Assembly (NCBI RefSeq): GCF_030813595.1
Contig: NZ_JAUSUH010000006.1
Location: 124,001 to 188,000, forward strand
Direction: 5' to 3'
From: Ancylobacter vacuolatus
GTDB lineage: Bacteria; Pseudomonadota; Alphaproteobacteria; Rhizobiales; Xanthobacteraceae
Length of the DNA: 64,000 nucleotides
Below the pieces are notes generated by a model that did not search any database, was not told the origin of the DNA, and worked only from the letters and a program-made list of their open reading frames with translations. Shown here piece by piece: positions 18,648 to 27,423 of the stretch. The position numbers and the translations under genes are program-made. Position 1 is the stretch's first letter. Each line of letters opens with the position of its first letter.

Positions 18648-19844
18648 TCAGCCGTCCAGCCTTCTGAGCAGGCCGCGATAGATCTCGTCATCGTCGCACA
18701 GGCCGGCGAGGCGGCCGAGGCTGTCGACGAGGAGGATCGGCAGGTCGGTGTGGCGCTTGAGCTCGATCGCCGCCTTCAGCTTGAGGTCGACCGGGGCGAC
18801 GATGCAGTCGGCATCATGCGCCAGCTTGTCGTCGATCAGGCCGGCCTCGCCATCGGCGGAGGCGAGCACGCCCTGACGGCCATCGAGATCGAGCGAGATC
18901 GGTCGCCCTTCGGCGTCCACCTTCACCTTCACCCGTCCGCCCTTGTCGAGCACCACTTCGTCGCCCTGGCGGGCGAGGCTGGCGGCCGGACGCATCACCG
19001 CCGTGCCGCGCAGCACGTTCAGCGGGTTCATGTGCTTGACGAATTCGGCGACATAGGCGGTGGCCGGGCGCAGCAATATGTCCTCGGCGGTGCCCGCCTG
19101 GACGATGCGCCCGCCTTCCATGATGGCGATCTTGTTGCCGAGCTTCAGGGCCTCGTCGAGATCGTGGCTGACGAAGACGATGGTCTTCTGAATGCGCCGC
19201 TGCAGATCGAGCAGCTCGTCCTGCAGCTTGTCGCGGATCAGCGGATCAAGCGCCGAGAAAGGCTCGTCCATAAGAAGGATGTCGGCATCGGTGGCGAAGG
19301 CGCGGGCGAGACCGACGCGCTGCTGCATGCCGCCGGAGAGCTCGTTGGTGTATTTCTCCGCCCAGTTGGTCAGGCCGACCATGGCCAGCTTCTCGTCGAC
19401 GATGCGGTTGCGCTCGGCGGCGCTCATGCCGCCGCGCAGTTCCAGCCCGAAGCCGACATTGTCGCGCACCGTGCGCCAGGGCAGCAGGCCGAACTGCTGG
19501 AACACCATGGACACGGTGTGCATGCGGATGTCGCGCAGCGTGTCCTCACTGCAGCGGGCGACGTCGATGGCGGCGCCGTTGTGCTCGACCAGCACCTCGC
19601 CGCGGGCCACCTCGTTCAGGCGGTTGATGGCGCGCAGGATGGTGGACTTGCCGGAGCCGGAGAGGCCCATGAGCACGCAGATCTCGCCGCGCTCGATGGC
19701 CAAGCTCACACCCGCCGCGCCGAGCACGGCGCCGGTGGCGGCGAGGATCTCGTCGCGCGAGCGGCCCTCGTCAATGAGCCTCAAGGCGTTCTTTTGGTCA
19801 GCGCCGAAGACGATGTCGATGTTGCGGAATTCGACGGCGGGCAT
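18648..19844 (-). CDS. choV: Choline ABC transporter, ATP-binding subunit
   Basis: The 398-residue product has Walker A GLSGSGKST, signature LSGGMQQRVGLARA, Walker B ADILLMDEPFSALD and a ~120-residue C-terminal extension of the ProV/OpuAA kind that may sense ionic strength. An N-terminal insertion (NALRLIDEGRSRDEILAATG) before Walker A is typical of the choline/betaine ATPases of Rhizobiales. It is last of choX-choW-choV and lies beside betI-betB-betA, so choline is the likely substrate. Confidence 0.92.
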   Translation of the reverse strand: MPAVEFRNIDIVFGADQKNALRLIDEGRSRDEILAATGAVLGAAGVSLAIERGEICVLMGLSGSGKSTILRAINRLNEVARGEVLVEHNGAAIDVARCSEDTLRDIRMHTVSMVFQQFGLLPWRTVRDNVGFGLELRGGMSAAERNRIVDEKLAMVGLTNWAEKYTNELSGGMQQRVGLARAFATDADILLMDEPFSALDPLIRDKLQDELLDLQRRIQKTIVFVSHDLDEALKLGNKIAIMEGGRIVQAGTAEDILLRPATAYVAEFVKHMNPLNVLRGTAVMRPAASLARQGDEVVLDKGGRVKVKVDAEGRPISLDLDGRQGVLASADGEAGLIDDKLAHDADCIVAPVDLKLKAAIELKRHTDLPILLVDSLGRLAGLCDDDEIYRGLLRRLDG

Positions 19845-19847
19845 GGT

Positions 19848-20699
19848 TCAACCCTTTCGCGAGCGCCGCTCGGGCCGCTTGCAGACGCGGTCGAGCACGA
19901 TGGCGAGGACGACGATGGCGAGGCCCGCCTCGAAGCCCATGGCGATGTTCACCGAGTTCAGCGCCCGCACCACCGGCTTGCCGAGGCCGTCGGCACCGAC
20001 CAGGGCGGCGATCACCACCATGGACAGGCTGAGCATGATGCACTGGGTGATGCCGGCCATGATGGTGGGCAGCGCATAGGGCAGTTCCACCTTGAACAGC
20101 AGCTGGGTCTTCGTCGCCCCGAAGGCCTTGCCGGCCTCATAGAGAGCGGGCGGCACCGAGGAGATGCCGAGATGGGTGAGGCGGATCGGCGCGGGGATGG
20201 AGAAGATGACGGTGGAAATCAGCCCCGGCACCGCGCCGAGCCCGAAAAGCACAAGCGTGGGAATGAGATAGACGAAGGTCGGGATCGTCTGCATCAAATC
20301 GAGGATCGGACGGATGGCGGTGTAGAGCCAGGGCCGGTGCGCGGCGGCGATGCCGATCGGCACGCCGACGACGACGCAGACCAGCGTGGCGCAAATGACC
20401 AGTGAGAGCGTCTCCATGGTCGCCGACCAGTAGCCGAGATTGGTGACCAGCAGCAGCGCGCCGACGATGAACACCACCAGGCCGATGGAGCGGTGCACCA
20501 GCCAGGCGGCGAGGCCGAACAGGGCAATGAGGAGAAGCGGCGGCACCCAGAGCAGCGCCTCGGTGAAGCCGCCGATCAGCGACCCCAGCACCAGCGAGAC
20601 GAAATCGAAGAAACCCTGACCATGCGTGGTGAGCAGGTCGACGAAGTCGCGGAGCCAGATTCCCAGCGGAATCTTGTGCTCGGTCAGCCAGTCATACAT
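19848..20699 (-). CDS. choW: Choline ABC transporter, permease subunit
   Basis: The 283-residue ProW/OpuAB-type permease has six or so membrane segments and the binding-protein-dependent transport motif (YEAGKAFGATKTQLLFKVELP). It stops three bases before choV, so the two are coupled. A 208-base gap with palindromic repeats separates it from choX. Confidence 0.92.
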   Translation of the reverse strand: MYDWLTEHKIPLGIWLRDFVDLLTTHGQGFFDFVSLVLGSLIGGFTEALLWVPPLLLIALFGLAAWLVHRSIGLVVFIVGALLLVTNLGYWSATMETLSLVICATLVCVVVGVPIGIAAAHRPWLYTAIRPILDLMQTIPTFVYLIPTLVLFGLGAVPGLISTVIFSIPAPIRLTHLGISSVPPALYEAGKAFGATKTQLLFKVELPYALPTIMAGITQCIMLSLSMVVIAALVGADGLGKPVVRALNSVNIAMGFEAGLAIVVLAIVLDRVCKRPERRSRKG

Positions 20700-20774
20700 C
20701 GGTTGCGTCCCCCCGCGGCGATGAGCAGATTTATCTCGCCGTGGCCGAGCGGACCTCCGGCGTTGCTATCCCTC

Positions 20775-20867
20775 GTCATGGCCGGTTTTGCCCGGCCATC
20801 CCCGTTTTTTTCGCGTGGCTTACCCCCAGGCCGAGGGCTGTCATCCCCGGGCGGGCCCGGGGATGAC
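20775..20867. repeat. Palindromic repeats in the choX-choW gap
   Basis: GTCATGGCCGG...CCGGCCATC followed by GTCATCCCCGGG...CCCGGGGATGAC. These are family members lying inside an operon, between the binding protein and permease genes. Their stems could attenuate or stabilise the choX part of the message, which is normally needed in excess. Confidence 0.7.
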
Positions 20868-20907
20868 GGCTCCACGCTGCGCTCGCGTTACCCGAGAGCG
20901 GCCAGCG

Positions 20908-21870
20908 TCAGAGCTTGAGCGCGGCCTTAACCGCCGGCACGGCCGGCTTGCCGTCGATGGTGGTGACGCCGGCGAGCCAGGGCTCCCACACGGTCGGGTT
21001 GGCCTTCAGCCACTTGTCGGCCGCCTTGGCGGGCTCCATGCCGTCGAGCAGGATATAGCCCATCACCACATTCTCGGTGTCGAGCGAGAATTTCAGGTTC
21101 TTGATCAGCGTGCCGACATTCGGGCATTCGCTGGTATAGCCGGTACGGGTATTGGTATAGATGGTCGCGCCGCCATAGTTCGGGCCGAACACATCGTCGC
21201 CGCCGGTGAGATAGCTCATCTTGTACTTGGCATTCATCGGGTGCGGTTCCCAGCCGAGGAAGACGATGGCTTCCTTGCGGCGGGACGCCCGCTCGACCTG
21301 GGCGAGCATGCCCTGTTCACTGGATTCGACGAGATCGAAGCCCTTCAGGCCGTATTTGTCGTCCTTGATCATGTCGAGGATCAGGCGGTTGCCGTCATTG
21401 CCCGGCTCGATGCCGTAAATCTTACCGCCCAGCTTGTCCTTGAACTTGGCGATATCGGCGAAGGACTTGAGGCCTTCGTCATAGAGATAGGTCGGCACCG
21501 CCAGCGTGTACTTGGCGCCTTCGAGATTGACGCCGATGACCTCGACCGTCTTGTCGTCGCGATAGGGCTTCAGATCGGCTTCCATGGTCGGCATCCAATT
21601 GCCGAGGAAGACGTCGATATCCTTGGTCTGCATGGATTTATACGTCACCGGCACCGAGAGAACCTGCGTCTTCGGGGTGTAGCCGAGGGCTTCCAGGATC
21701 GAGGAGGCGAGGGCGGTGGTGGCGGTGATGTCGGTCCAGCCGACATCGGCGAAGCGGACCGTCTTGCAGGCCGCCGGCTCGGCAGCCTGGGCCGCGTCGC
21801 GGGGCTGGGGAGCGAGGCCGAGCGCCAATCCTAGGGCGGCGGCGGCCATGAAATTGAGCATGCGCATCAT
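20908..21870 (-). CDS. choX: Choline ABC transporter, periplasmic binding protein
   Basis: The 320-residue product has a signal peptide (MRMLNFMAAAALGLALGLA) and an OpuAC-type choline/betaine-binding domain (DVFLGNWMPTMEADLKPY, VFLGWEPHPMNAKY), with aromatic residues expected to cage the quaternary ammonium group. ATG at 21870 is chosen because GGGAA lies six bases before it. Upstream, at 22028, is a BetI-like operator shared with the divergent betI-betB gene. Confidence 0.92.
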   Translation of the reverse strand: MMRMLNFMAAAALGLALGLAPQPRDAAQAAEPAACKTVRFADVGWTDITATTALASSILEALGYTPKTQVLSVPVTYKSMQTKDIDVFLGNWMPTMEADLKPYRDDKTVEVIGVNLEGAKYTLAVPTYLYDEGLKSFADIAKFKDKLGGKIYGIEPGNDGNRLILDMIKDDKYGLKGFDLVESSEQGMLAQVERASRRKEAIVFLGWEPHPMNAKYKMSYLTGGDDVFGPNYGGATIYTNTRTGYTSECPNVGTLIKNLKFSLDTENVVMGYILLDGMEPAKAADKWLKANPTVWEPWLAGVTTIDGKPAVPAVKAALKL

Positions 21871-22027
21871 TGTTGTTCCCGTTGGCATCCTGGCAGGATC
21901 ATGGAACCGGCATGGCCTGACGCCAAGCCCGGTACGGCCGGAATCGACAAGTCGGGGACGGCGGGGTCTCTCGGTGCCCTGAAGGGCCCGGCCCGCTCCG
22001 CCCGGATGCGGCCTCTGGAGGCTTCTT

Positions 22028-22043
22028 TTGAACAGCTATTCAA
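22028..22043. promoter_or_regulatory. BetI-like operator 1 (choX side)
   Basis: TTGAAC-AGCT-ATTCAA lies inside a longer palindrome with arms TTTTGAA and TTCAAAA (22026-22045). It shares the pattern TTGWAC-N4-ATTCAA with the site at 22215. It is 158 bases upstream of the choX start. Confidence 0.6.
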
Positions 22044-22214
22044 AACGCGATCGGACCATTTGTCACGCGCAATCTTTGCCCAGAAATGACGAATTTACGA
22101 CGCTTTTCGAGGCTGTTTGGCGAATTGCGCCGCGCCGGTAGAAGCATTACGACACCGCTGCGTGACACGCCGACGGGAAGCCGGCAGGGATTGCCGGCAG
22201 GTTTGATCCATGTA

Positions 22215-22230
22215 TTGTACGAGCATTCAA
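22215..22230. promoter_or_regulatory. BetI-like operator 2 (betI-betB side)
   Basis: TTGTAC-GAGC-ATTCAA, within TATTG-N10-CAATA, lies 32 bases before the betI start. The same 16-bp pattern and spacing as operator 1 make an autoregulatory BetI site the simplest reading. Confidence 0.6.
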
Positions 22231-22261
22231 TAGCTCCCTTCCCGTCGATCAGGAGGTGCCG

Positions 22262-24430
22262 GTGGCCCGGGCGAATGCGCAGGCGCAGAAGCCTCAGGCG
22301 CGGTTCGATGAGGTGGACGATCAGGCCAGTGAGTCGCGTGTGGACGACACCCGCCGGCGCGCGCCGGAGGATGTCCGCCGCCGCCAGCTGATCGACGCCA
22401 CCATCGAGTCGCTGGCCGAAATCGGCTTCAACGCCTCCACCCTGGCGCAGATCGCCCGGCGGGCCGGCGTCTCGCCCGGGCTGGTGGCGCATTATTTCGG
22501 CGACAAGGACGGGCTGCTGGAGGCGACGCTGCGTCACCTCTCGCTGCGGCTCTACCGCGCCACGGCGCAGCGCCTCGCCGCCGCCGACACGCCGCGTGGC
22601 CGGGTGCAGGCGCTGATCGACGCCAATCTGGCGCCAGAGGAGTTCGACCAGCGCACCTCAAGCGTCTGGCTCGCCTTCTGGGGGCAGGTGCTGCATTCCG
22701 AGCGGCTGCGCCGGGTGCAGCGCATCTACCAGGCCCGCATGCTGGCCAATCTGCGCCACGATCTGCGTGGGCTGGTCGCGCCCGGTGACGTGTCCCGCAT
22801 CGCCATCACCATCGCCGCCATCATTGACGGGCTTTGGCTGCGCTCTTCGCTATCGGCCGCCGGCGAGACCGATTCGGTCAGCGCCCGGCAGGTCGCCTCG
22901 CTTTTCGTCGACGCCCAGATCGCCGCCGCCGCGCCGGCGCTCTCCACCAACGGACCCGCGCTCATGACCACCCGCCCCACGCTGCACGCCAACCATATTG
23001 GCGGGCAGTACCGCCCGCATGGCGGCGCCACCTTCACCACCTCGAACCCCGCCACCGGCGAGGTGCTGGCGGAAATCGAAATCGCCGGCGAGGCCGAGGT
23101 CGAGGCGGCGGTGGTCGCCGCGCGTAAGGGCCAGAAGATCTGGGGCGCGATGACCGGCGCCGAGCGCGGCCGCGTGCTCAAGCGGGCGGTGGACCTGCTG
23201 CGCGCCCGCAATGACGAGCTGGCGCATCTGGAGACGCTCGACACCGGCAAGCCGATCCAGGAAACCAGCATCGTCGACGTGCTCTCGGGCGCGGACTGCA
23301 TCGAATATTATGCCGGCCTCGCCGCCGGCCTCTCGGGCGAGCATGTGGATCTGGGCCCCAGCGCCTTCGGCTATACAAGGCGCGAGCCGCTCGGCATCGT
23401 CGCCGGCATCGGCGCGTGGAACTACCCCTTGCAGATCGCCTGCTGGAAATCCGCCCCGGCGCTCGCCTGCGGCAATGCGATGATCTTCAAGCCGGCGGAA
23501 CTGACCCCGCTCACCGCGCTGAAGCTGGCGGAAATCTATGCCGAGGCTGGGGTGCCGGAGGGCGTGTTCAGCGTGGTGCAGGGTTTTGCTGATACGGGCC
23601 GCCTGCTCACCCGCCACCCCGCCATCGCCAAGGTGTCTCTCACCGGCGAGGTCGGGACGGGAAAGAAGGTGATGGTGGATGCCGCCGGCTCGCTGAAATA
23701 TGTGACGCTGGAACTGGGCGGAAAATCGCCGCTCATCGTGTTCGAGGATGCCGATCTCGACGATGCGGTATCAGGCGCCATGCTGGCGAATTTCTATTCC
23801 GCCGGCGAGGTCTGCTCCAACGGCACCCGCGTCTTCGTGCATGAGAGCGTGCGCGCGGCCTTCCTCGAAAAGCTCACCGCGCGCGTCGCGAAGATGGTGG
23901 TCGGCGACCCGCTCGACCCGGCCACCCAGGTCGGCGCGCTGATCTCGCCCGAGCACATGGAAAAGGTGCTCGGCTATATCGCCAAGGGCAAGGCGGAGGG
24001 GGCGACGCTGCTGGCCGGCGGCCACCGCGTCACGACAGGGGCGCTGGCCAAGGGCTGCTTCATAGCCCCCACCGTGTTCGATGGCTGCGATGAGGCGATG
24101 AGCATCGTGCGCGAGGAGATCTTCGGGCCTGTCATGGCCGTGCTGTCCTTCACCGGGGAGGACGAGGTGATCGCCCGGGCCAACGACACCGAGTTCGGCC
24201 TCGCCGCCGGGGTATTCACCAAGGATCTCGCGCGCGGCCACCGGGTGATCGCGCAATTGCAGGCCGGCACCTGCTGGATCAACGCCTACAACATCACGCC
24301 GATCGAACTGCCCTTCGGCGGCGCCAAGCAGTCCGGCCTCGGCCGCGAGAACGGCAAGGCGGCGATCGAGCACTACACCCAGCTGAAGAGCGTCTATGTC
24401 AATCTCGGCCGCGTCGAGGCGCCTTACTGA
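22262..24430 (+). CDS. BetI-BetB fusion: TetR choline repressor joined to betaine aldehyde dehydrogenase
   Basis: One open frame of 722 codons has no stop between two complete modules. Residues 1-36 are a polar extension. About 37-225 is Bet[19 protein letters not shown], the helix-turn-helix at about 59-80 with [20 protein letters not shown], then a ligand domain. Residues 235-722 are a full BetB with its own possible ATG at 22964. The start is GTG at 22262, five bases after a consensus AGGAGG. Normally betI and betB are separate adjacent genes. No good ribosome site precedes 22964 (only GGAC eight or so bases before it), so a covalent fusion is plausible. A lost stop codon by mutation or sequencing error is the alternative. 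betA follows with a TGATG overlap. Confidence 0.85.
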   Translation: MARANAQAQKPQARFDEVDDQASESRVDDTRRRAPEDVRRRQLIDATIESLAEIGFNASTLAQIARRAGVSPGLVAHYFGDKDGLLEATLRHLSLRLYRATAQRLAAADTPRGRVQALIDANLAPEEFDQRTSSVWLAFWGQVLHSERLRRVQRIYQARMLANLRHDLRGLVAPGDVSRIAITIAAIIDGLWLRSSLSAAGETDSVSARQVASLFVDAQIAAAAPALSTNGPALMTTRPTLHANHIGGQYRPHGGATFTTSNPATGEVLAEIEIAGEAEVEAAVVAARKGQKIWGAMTGAERGRVLKRAVDLLRARNDELAHLETLDTGKPIQETSIVDVLSGADCIEYYAGLAAGLSGEHVDLGPSAFGYTRREPLGIVAGIGAWNYPLQIACWKSAPALACGNAMIFKPAELTPLTALKLAEIYAEAGVPEGVFSVVQGFADTGRLLTRHPAIAKVSLTGEVGTGKKVMVDAAGSLKYVTLELGGKSPLIVFEDADLDDAVSGAMLANFYSAGEVCSNGTRVFVHESVRAAFLEKLTARVAKMVVGDPLDPATQVGALISPEHMEKVLGYIAKGKAEGATLLAGGHRVTTGALAKGCFIAPTVFDGCDEAMSIVREEIFGPVMAVLSFTGEDEVIARANDTEFGLAAGVFTKDLARGHRVIAQLQAGTCWINAYNITPIELPFGGAKQSGLGRENGKAAIEHYTQLKSVYVNLGRVEAPY
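22964..24430 (+). CDS. betB: BetB module: betaine aldehyde dehydrogenase (possible internal start)
   Basis: The 488-residue module has the normal length of BetB. It oxidises betaine aldehyde to glycine betaine with NAD. Seen motifs: [20 protein letters not shown], catalytic base E250 in [13 protein letters not shown], nucleophile C284 in [13 protein letters not shown], and the C-terminal [13 protein letters not shown]. In this genome it is in frame with the preceding BetI module and may be made only as part of the fusion, or also alone from the ATG at 22964. Confidence 0.93.
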   Translation: MTTRPTLHANHIGGQYRPHGGATFTTSNPATGEVLAEIEIAGEAEVEAAVVAARKGQKIWGAMTGAERGRVLKRAVDLLRARNDELAHLETLDTGKPIQETSIVDVLSGADCIEYYAGLAAGLSGEHVDLGPSAFGYTRREPLGIVAGIGAWNYPLQIACWKSAPALACGNAMIFKPAELTPLTALKLAEIYAEAGVPEGVFSVVQGFADTGRLLTRHPAIAKVSLTGEVGTGKKVMVDAAGSLKYVTLELGGKSPLIVFEDADLDDAVSGAMLANFYSAGEVCSNGTRVFVHESVRAAFLEKLTARVAKMVVGDPLDPATQVGALISPEHMEKVLGYIAKGKAEGATLLAGGHRVTTGALAKGCFIAPTVFDGCDEAMSIVREEIFGPVMAVLSFTGEDEVIARANDTEFGLAAGVFTKDLARGHRVIAQLQAGTCWINAYNITPIELPFGGAKQSGLGRENGKAAIEHYTQLKSVYVNLGRVEAPY

Positions 24431-26100
24431 TGCAGAGCGGCGCGCACGACCTCTATGACTATGTCATCATCGGCGCCGGCTCGGCCGGCTGCGTGCTGGC
24501 CGACCGGCTGAGCGCGGACGGGAGCAACCGCGTCCTCGTGCTGGAATATGGCGGCTCCGACCGTTCCGTGTTCATCCAGATGCCGAGCGCGCTCTCCATC
24601 CCGATGAACATGAAGAAATACAACTGGATGTATGAGACCGAGCCCGAGCCGGGCCTTGGCGGGCGGCGGATGCACTGCCCGCGCGGCAAGGTGCTGGGCG
24701 GCTCCTCCTCGATCAACGGCCTCGTCTATATGCGCGGTGCGCCGGCGGATTTCGACCGCTGGCAGCAGGAGGGCGCGCAGGGCTGGTCCTATGCCGATGT
24801 GCTGCCCTATTTCCGCAAGGCGGAAAGCCGGCGCGAGGGTGGGGATGAGTATCGCGGCAGCGACGGCCCGCTCGCCACCCGCTATGGCACGCTGGAAAAC
24901 CCGCTCTACAAGGCCTTCATTGAGGCCGCGCAGCAGGCCGGCTACCCCCCAAGCGACGACGTGAACGGCTACCAACAGGAAGGCTTCGGCCGCATGGACA
25001 TGACCGTCAAGGACGGCGTGCGCTGGTCGGCGGCCAATGCCTATCTCCGGCCGGCGATGAAGCGGGCGAACCTGAAGGTCGAGACCCATGCGCGGGTCGA
25101 GCGCATCCTGTTCGAGGGCCGCCGCGCCGTCGGCGTGCGCTGGTCACGCGGCGGGCAGAGCCATGAGGTGCGGGCGGCGCGCGAGGTGATCCTGTCGGGC
25201 GGCTCGATCAATTCACCGCAACTGCTCAAGCTCTCCGGCATCGGCAGCGCCGACGAGCTGCTGCCGCTCGGCATCGAGATGGTGGCGCACCGGCCGGGGG
25301 TGGGGGAGAATTTGCAGGACCATCTGGAAATCTATTTCCAGCAGGCCTGTACCCAGCCGATCACCCTCTATTCCAAGATGGGGCTGATTCCGCGCGGGCT
25401 GATCGGCGCGCGCTGGCTCTTGAAGAAGGACGGGCTCGGCGCCACCAACCATTTCGAGGCCTGCGGCTTCATCCGCTCGCGCCCCGGCATCGCCTCGCCG
25501 GACATCCAGTATCATTTCCTCCCCCTCGCCGTGACCTATGACGGGCAGGGGCTGGCGAGCGAACATGGCTACCAGGCGCATGTCGGGCCGATGCGCTCGA
25601 AGAGCCGGGGCTGGGTGCGGCTCGCCTCCGCTGACCCGTTCGCGGCGCCGCGCATAAGGTTCAACTACCTCTCCCATCCCGACGACCGCACCGAGTTCCG
25701 CGCCGCCGTGCGCCTCACCCGCGAGATCTTCGCGCAGGAAGCGTTCGCGCCCTATCGCGGGCGGGAAATCCAGCCGGGGGCGGGGGTGATCAGCGATGAG
25801 GCGATCGACGCCTTTGTGAGCGAGAAGGTGGAGAGCGCCTATCACCCCTCCTGCACCTGCCGGATGGGGGCGGTCTCCGACCCGCTGGCGGTGCTGGACC
25901 CGCAGATGCGGGTGATCGGGGTGGAGGGGCTGCGGGTGGTGGATTCCTCCGCCATGCCCTCGATCACCAACGCCAATCTCAACGCGCCGACCATCATGCT
26001 GGCGGAGAAGGCGGCGGACCATATTCTCGGCCGGGCGCTGCTGGCGCCGTCCAATGCGCCGGTCTATGCCGCGCCGAACTGGCAGAGCGCGCAGCGCTAG
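24430..26100 (+). CDS. betA: Choline dehydrogenase BetA (GMC oxidoreductase)
   Basis: The 556-residue product has the FAD-binding YVIIGAGSAGCVLADRLS, GMC signature GKVLGGSSSINGLVYMRG, and C-terminal YHPSCTCRMG with the catalytic histidine, then NLNAPTIMLAEKAAD. It oxidises choline to betaine aldehyde at the membrane. Its ATG shares an A with the betI-betB stop (TGATG), so translation is coupled. It converges with a phosphatase gene 23 bases downstream. Confidence 0.96.
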   Translation: MQSGAHDLYDYVIIGAGSAGCVLADRLSADGSNRVLVLEYGGSDRSVFIQMPSALSIPMNMKKYNWMYETEPEPGLGGRRMHCPRGKVLGGSSSINGLVYMRGAPADFDRWQQEGAQGWSYADVLPYFRKAESRREGGDEYRGSDGPLATRYGTLENPLYKAFIEAAQQAGYPPSDDVNGYQQEGFGRMDMTVKDGVRWSAANAYLRPAMKRANLKVETHARVERILFEGRRAVGVRWSRGGQSHEVRAAREVILSGGSINSPQLLKLSGIGSADELLPLGIEMVAHRPGVGENLQDHLEIYFQQACTQPITLYSKMGLIPRGLIGARWLLKKDGLGATNHFEACGFIRSRPGIASPDIQYHFLPLAVTYDGQGLASEHGYQAHVGPMRSKSRGWVRLASADPFAAPRIRFNYLSHPDDRTEFRAAVRLTREIFAQEAFAPYRGREIQPGAGVISDEAIDAFVSEKVESAYHPSCTCRMGAVSDPLAVLDPQMRVIGVEGLRVVDSSAMPSITNANLNAPTIMLAEKAADHILGRALLAPSNAPVYAAPNWQSAQR

Positions 26101-26123
26101 AGCGCGACACGGGCGGGGCGTTG

Positions 26124-27080
26124 CTACAGGTTCGGCGGGTTCGGGCCGGCCGGCGTGCCGGTGCCGGCCGCGGGAGCGCCGTTAGCTGCGTCGCGGGCCG
26201 CGGCGCGGGCGGCGGCGCCGGGATGGACCGAGCGCTCGGCACTGCGCAGGCGGCGGGCGGCACGGTAGGCGGCGGCGGCCTGCCGCCCTATCCAGCCGCG
26301 AAGCGCGGCGCGGTCATCGGCCCAGCGCTCGCCCAGCGCGGTCAGCCGCGTCTCCAGCGCCGCATCGGACAGGGTGTCGCGATAGCGCACGAAGATGAGG
26401 TGATGCAGCACTGCGGCCAGGATCACCATCAGCCCGACCGAGATGAGCACGTCGGAGAGGAAATGCCCGCCAAAGGCGATGCGGTTCAGCCCGACCGCGG
26501 CCACGAACAGCCCGATCAGCGCGCCGACCGGTCCGCGCCATTCGCGCGGCAGGAACAGGATCAGCGGCAGCAGGCAGGCGGTGAACGCGGCCTCGCCGGA
26601 GGAGAAGGAGTGGTTGCCCAGCCCCTGCGGGCCAATCACCCACGGGTTCCCGAACGGCCAGGGGCCGCCGAATTCGGTGACATTGAGCGGGCGCGGGCGG
26701 CCCCAATAGGGCTTGAGGATGCCGTTCACCAAGAGGCCCGGGCCGAGCAGGAACAGCGGGATGAAGAACAGCGCCATGCGCGGGGGCAGCAGGCTCTTCT
26801 TCGCCGGGAAGGAGAGCTTGAGGATCAGGCACACCAGCACCAGCAGCGGCAGAAACAGCGAGACGTTGGAGGCAAAGGTGCGGAAATCCTGCAAGAGGCC
26901 GATTTGGGCAGCGGGAAACCCCTTGCCGGGCACGTAGAACAGGCCGGCAAAGGCGAGATCAATCTGCGGGACGAGATAGAAAAAAAACGACAGACAAGCC
27001 GTTGCGAGAAGAGCCATCAGCAATGGCGCGCGAAAAAACCTGTCTTCCGTGTCGCCGGGAGGAGTGGTCTGGAACGCCAT
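26124..27080 (-). CDS. PAP2-family membrane phosphatase
   Basis: The ~318-residue product has six membrane segments and the three PAP2 motifs: KPYWGRPRP (K123...R130 P131), SFSSGEAA (S161, G162, E163) and NRIAFGGHFLSDVL (R, H, D). In motif 2 the usual histidine of PSGH is glutamate, which should change the proton-donating step or reflects a subfamily. The C-terminal ~70 residues are Ala/Arg/Pro-rich and cytoplasmic. Possible substrates are undecaprenyl, lipid A or phosphatidylglycerol phosphates. ATG at 27080 is preferred over the TTG at 27143. Confidence 0.85.
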   Translation of the reverse strand: MAFQTTPPGDTEDRFFRAPLLMALLATACLSFFFYLVPQIDLAFAGLFYVPGKGFPAAQIGLLQDFRTFASNVSLFLPLLVLVCLILKLSFPAKKSLLPPRMALFFIPLFLLGPGLLVNGILKPYWGRPRPLNVTEFGGPWPFGNPWVIGPQGLGNHSFSSGEAAFTACLLPLILFLPREWRGPVGALIGLFVAAVGLNRIAFGGHFLSDVLISVGLMVILAAVLHHLIFVRYRDTLSDAALETRLTALGERWADDRAALRGWIGRQAAAAYRAARRLRSAERSVHPGAAARAAARDAANGAPAAGTGTPAGPNPPNL

Positions 27081-27423
27081 TTCAGTCGTGTCTGTCTCGG
27101 AAGGCCAAAGGGGAAAAGCACGCGCATGTGACGGTCGGATCAAGGCGCGGCGGGCGGGCGCACGGCCCCGGCGCGCCGGTTTCAGCCGGCCCGGCGCAGG
27201 GCGTCACCGGGGAGCGATCGGCGGGGCTGGCCTGCGGATCCGGCACGCGAGGCGGGCTCGCGGGATGTGCTCATGAACGGTTCCCCCTCTCGCGCATGCG
27301 TCGCCGGCCCCCCGGGAAGCGGTAGCTTGTTAGCTTCTCTTCGTGGCAAATGCATGTGGAAACGCGCGGCACGCCAGCGCAAACTTTGCCGCTGTCCGCT
27401 GGCAATCGCCTGACAGCGGCGCC
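27081..27423. other. Gap between the phosphatase start and the etfB stop
   Basis: These 343 bases hold no credible gene. The only clear structure is the hairpin next to etfB. The phosphatase promoter should lie at about 27085-27200. Confidence 0.6.
27388..27420 (-). terminator. Hairpin just after etfB
   Basis: GCCGCTGTC and GACAGCGGC form a 9-bp perfect stem, beginning four bases after the etfB stop in the direction of transcription. A nested shorter pairing is possible. Only AAAGTTT follows, so it may protect the 3' end rather than terminate. Confidence 0.6.

Larger units (their letters stand above)
21871..22261. other. Divergent control region between choX and betI-betB
   Basis: The 391-base gap contains no credible gene. 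Its contents are two 16-bp operator-like sites (22028 and 22215), an AT-richer stretch at about 22020-22110 and 22200-22240, and an AGGAGG ribosome site at 22251-22256 before the GTG start at 22262. Both promoters should lie here. Confidence 0.7.

Noticed and set aside
18588-20405. A 605-residue plus-strand protein
   Set aside because: It is antisense to choV and choW, very rich in His, Gly, Asp and Arg, and has no domain pattern. Long spurious frames are expected at this GC content.
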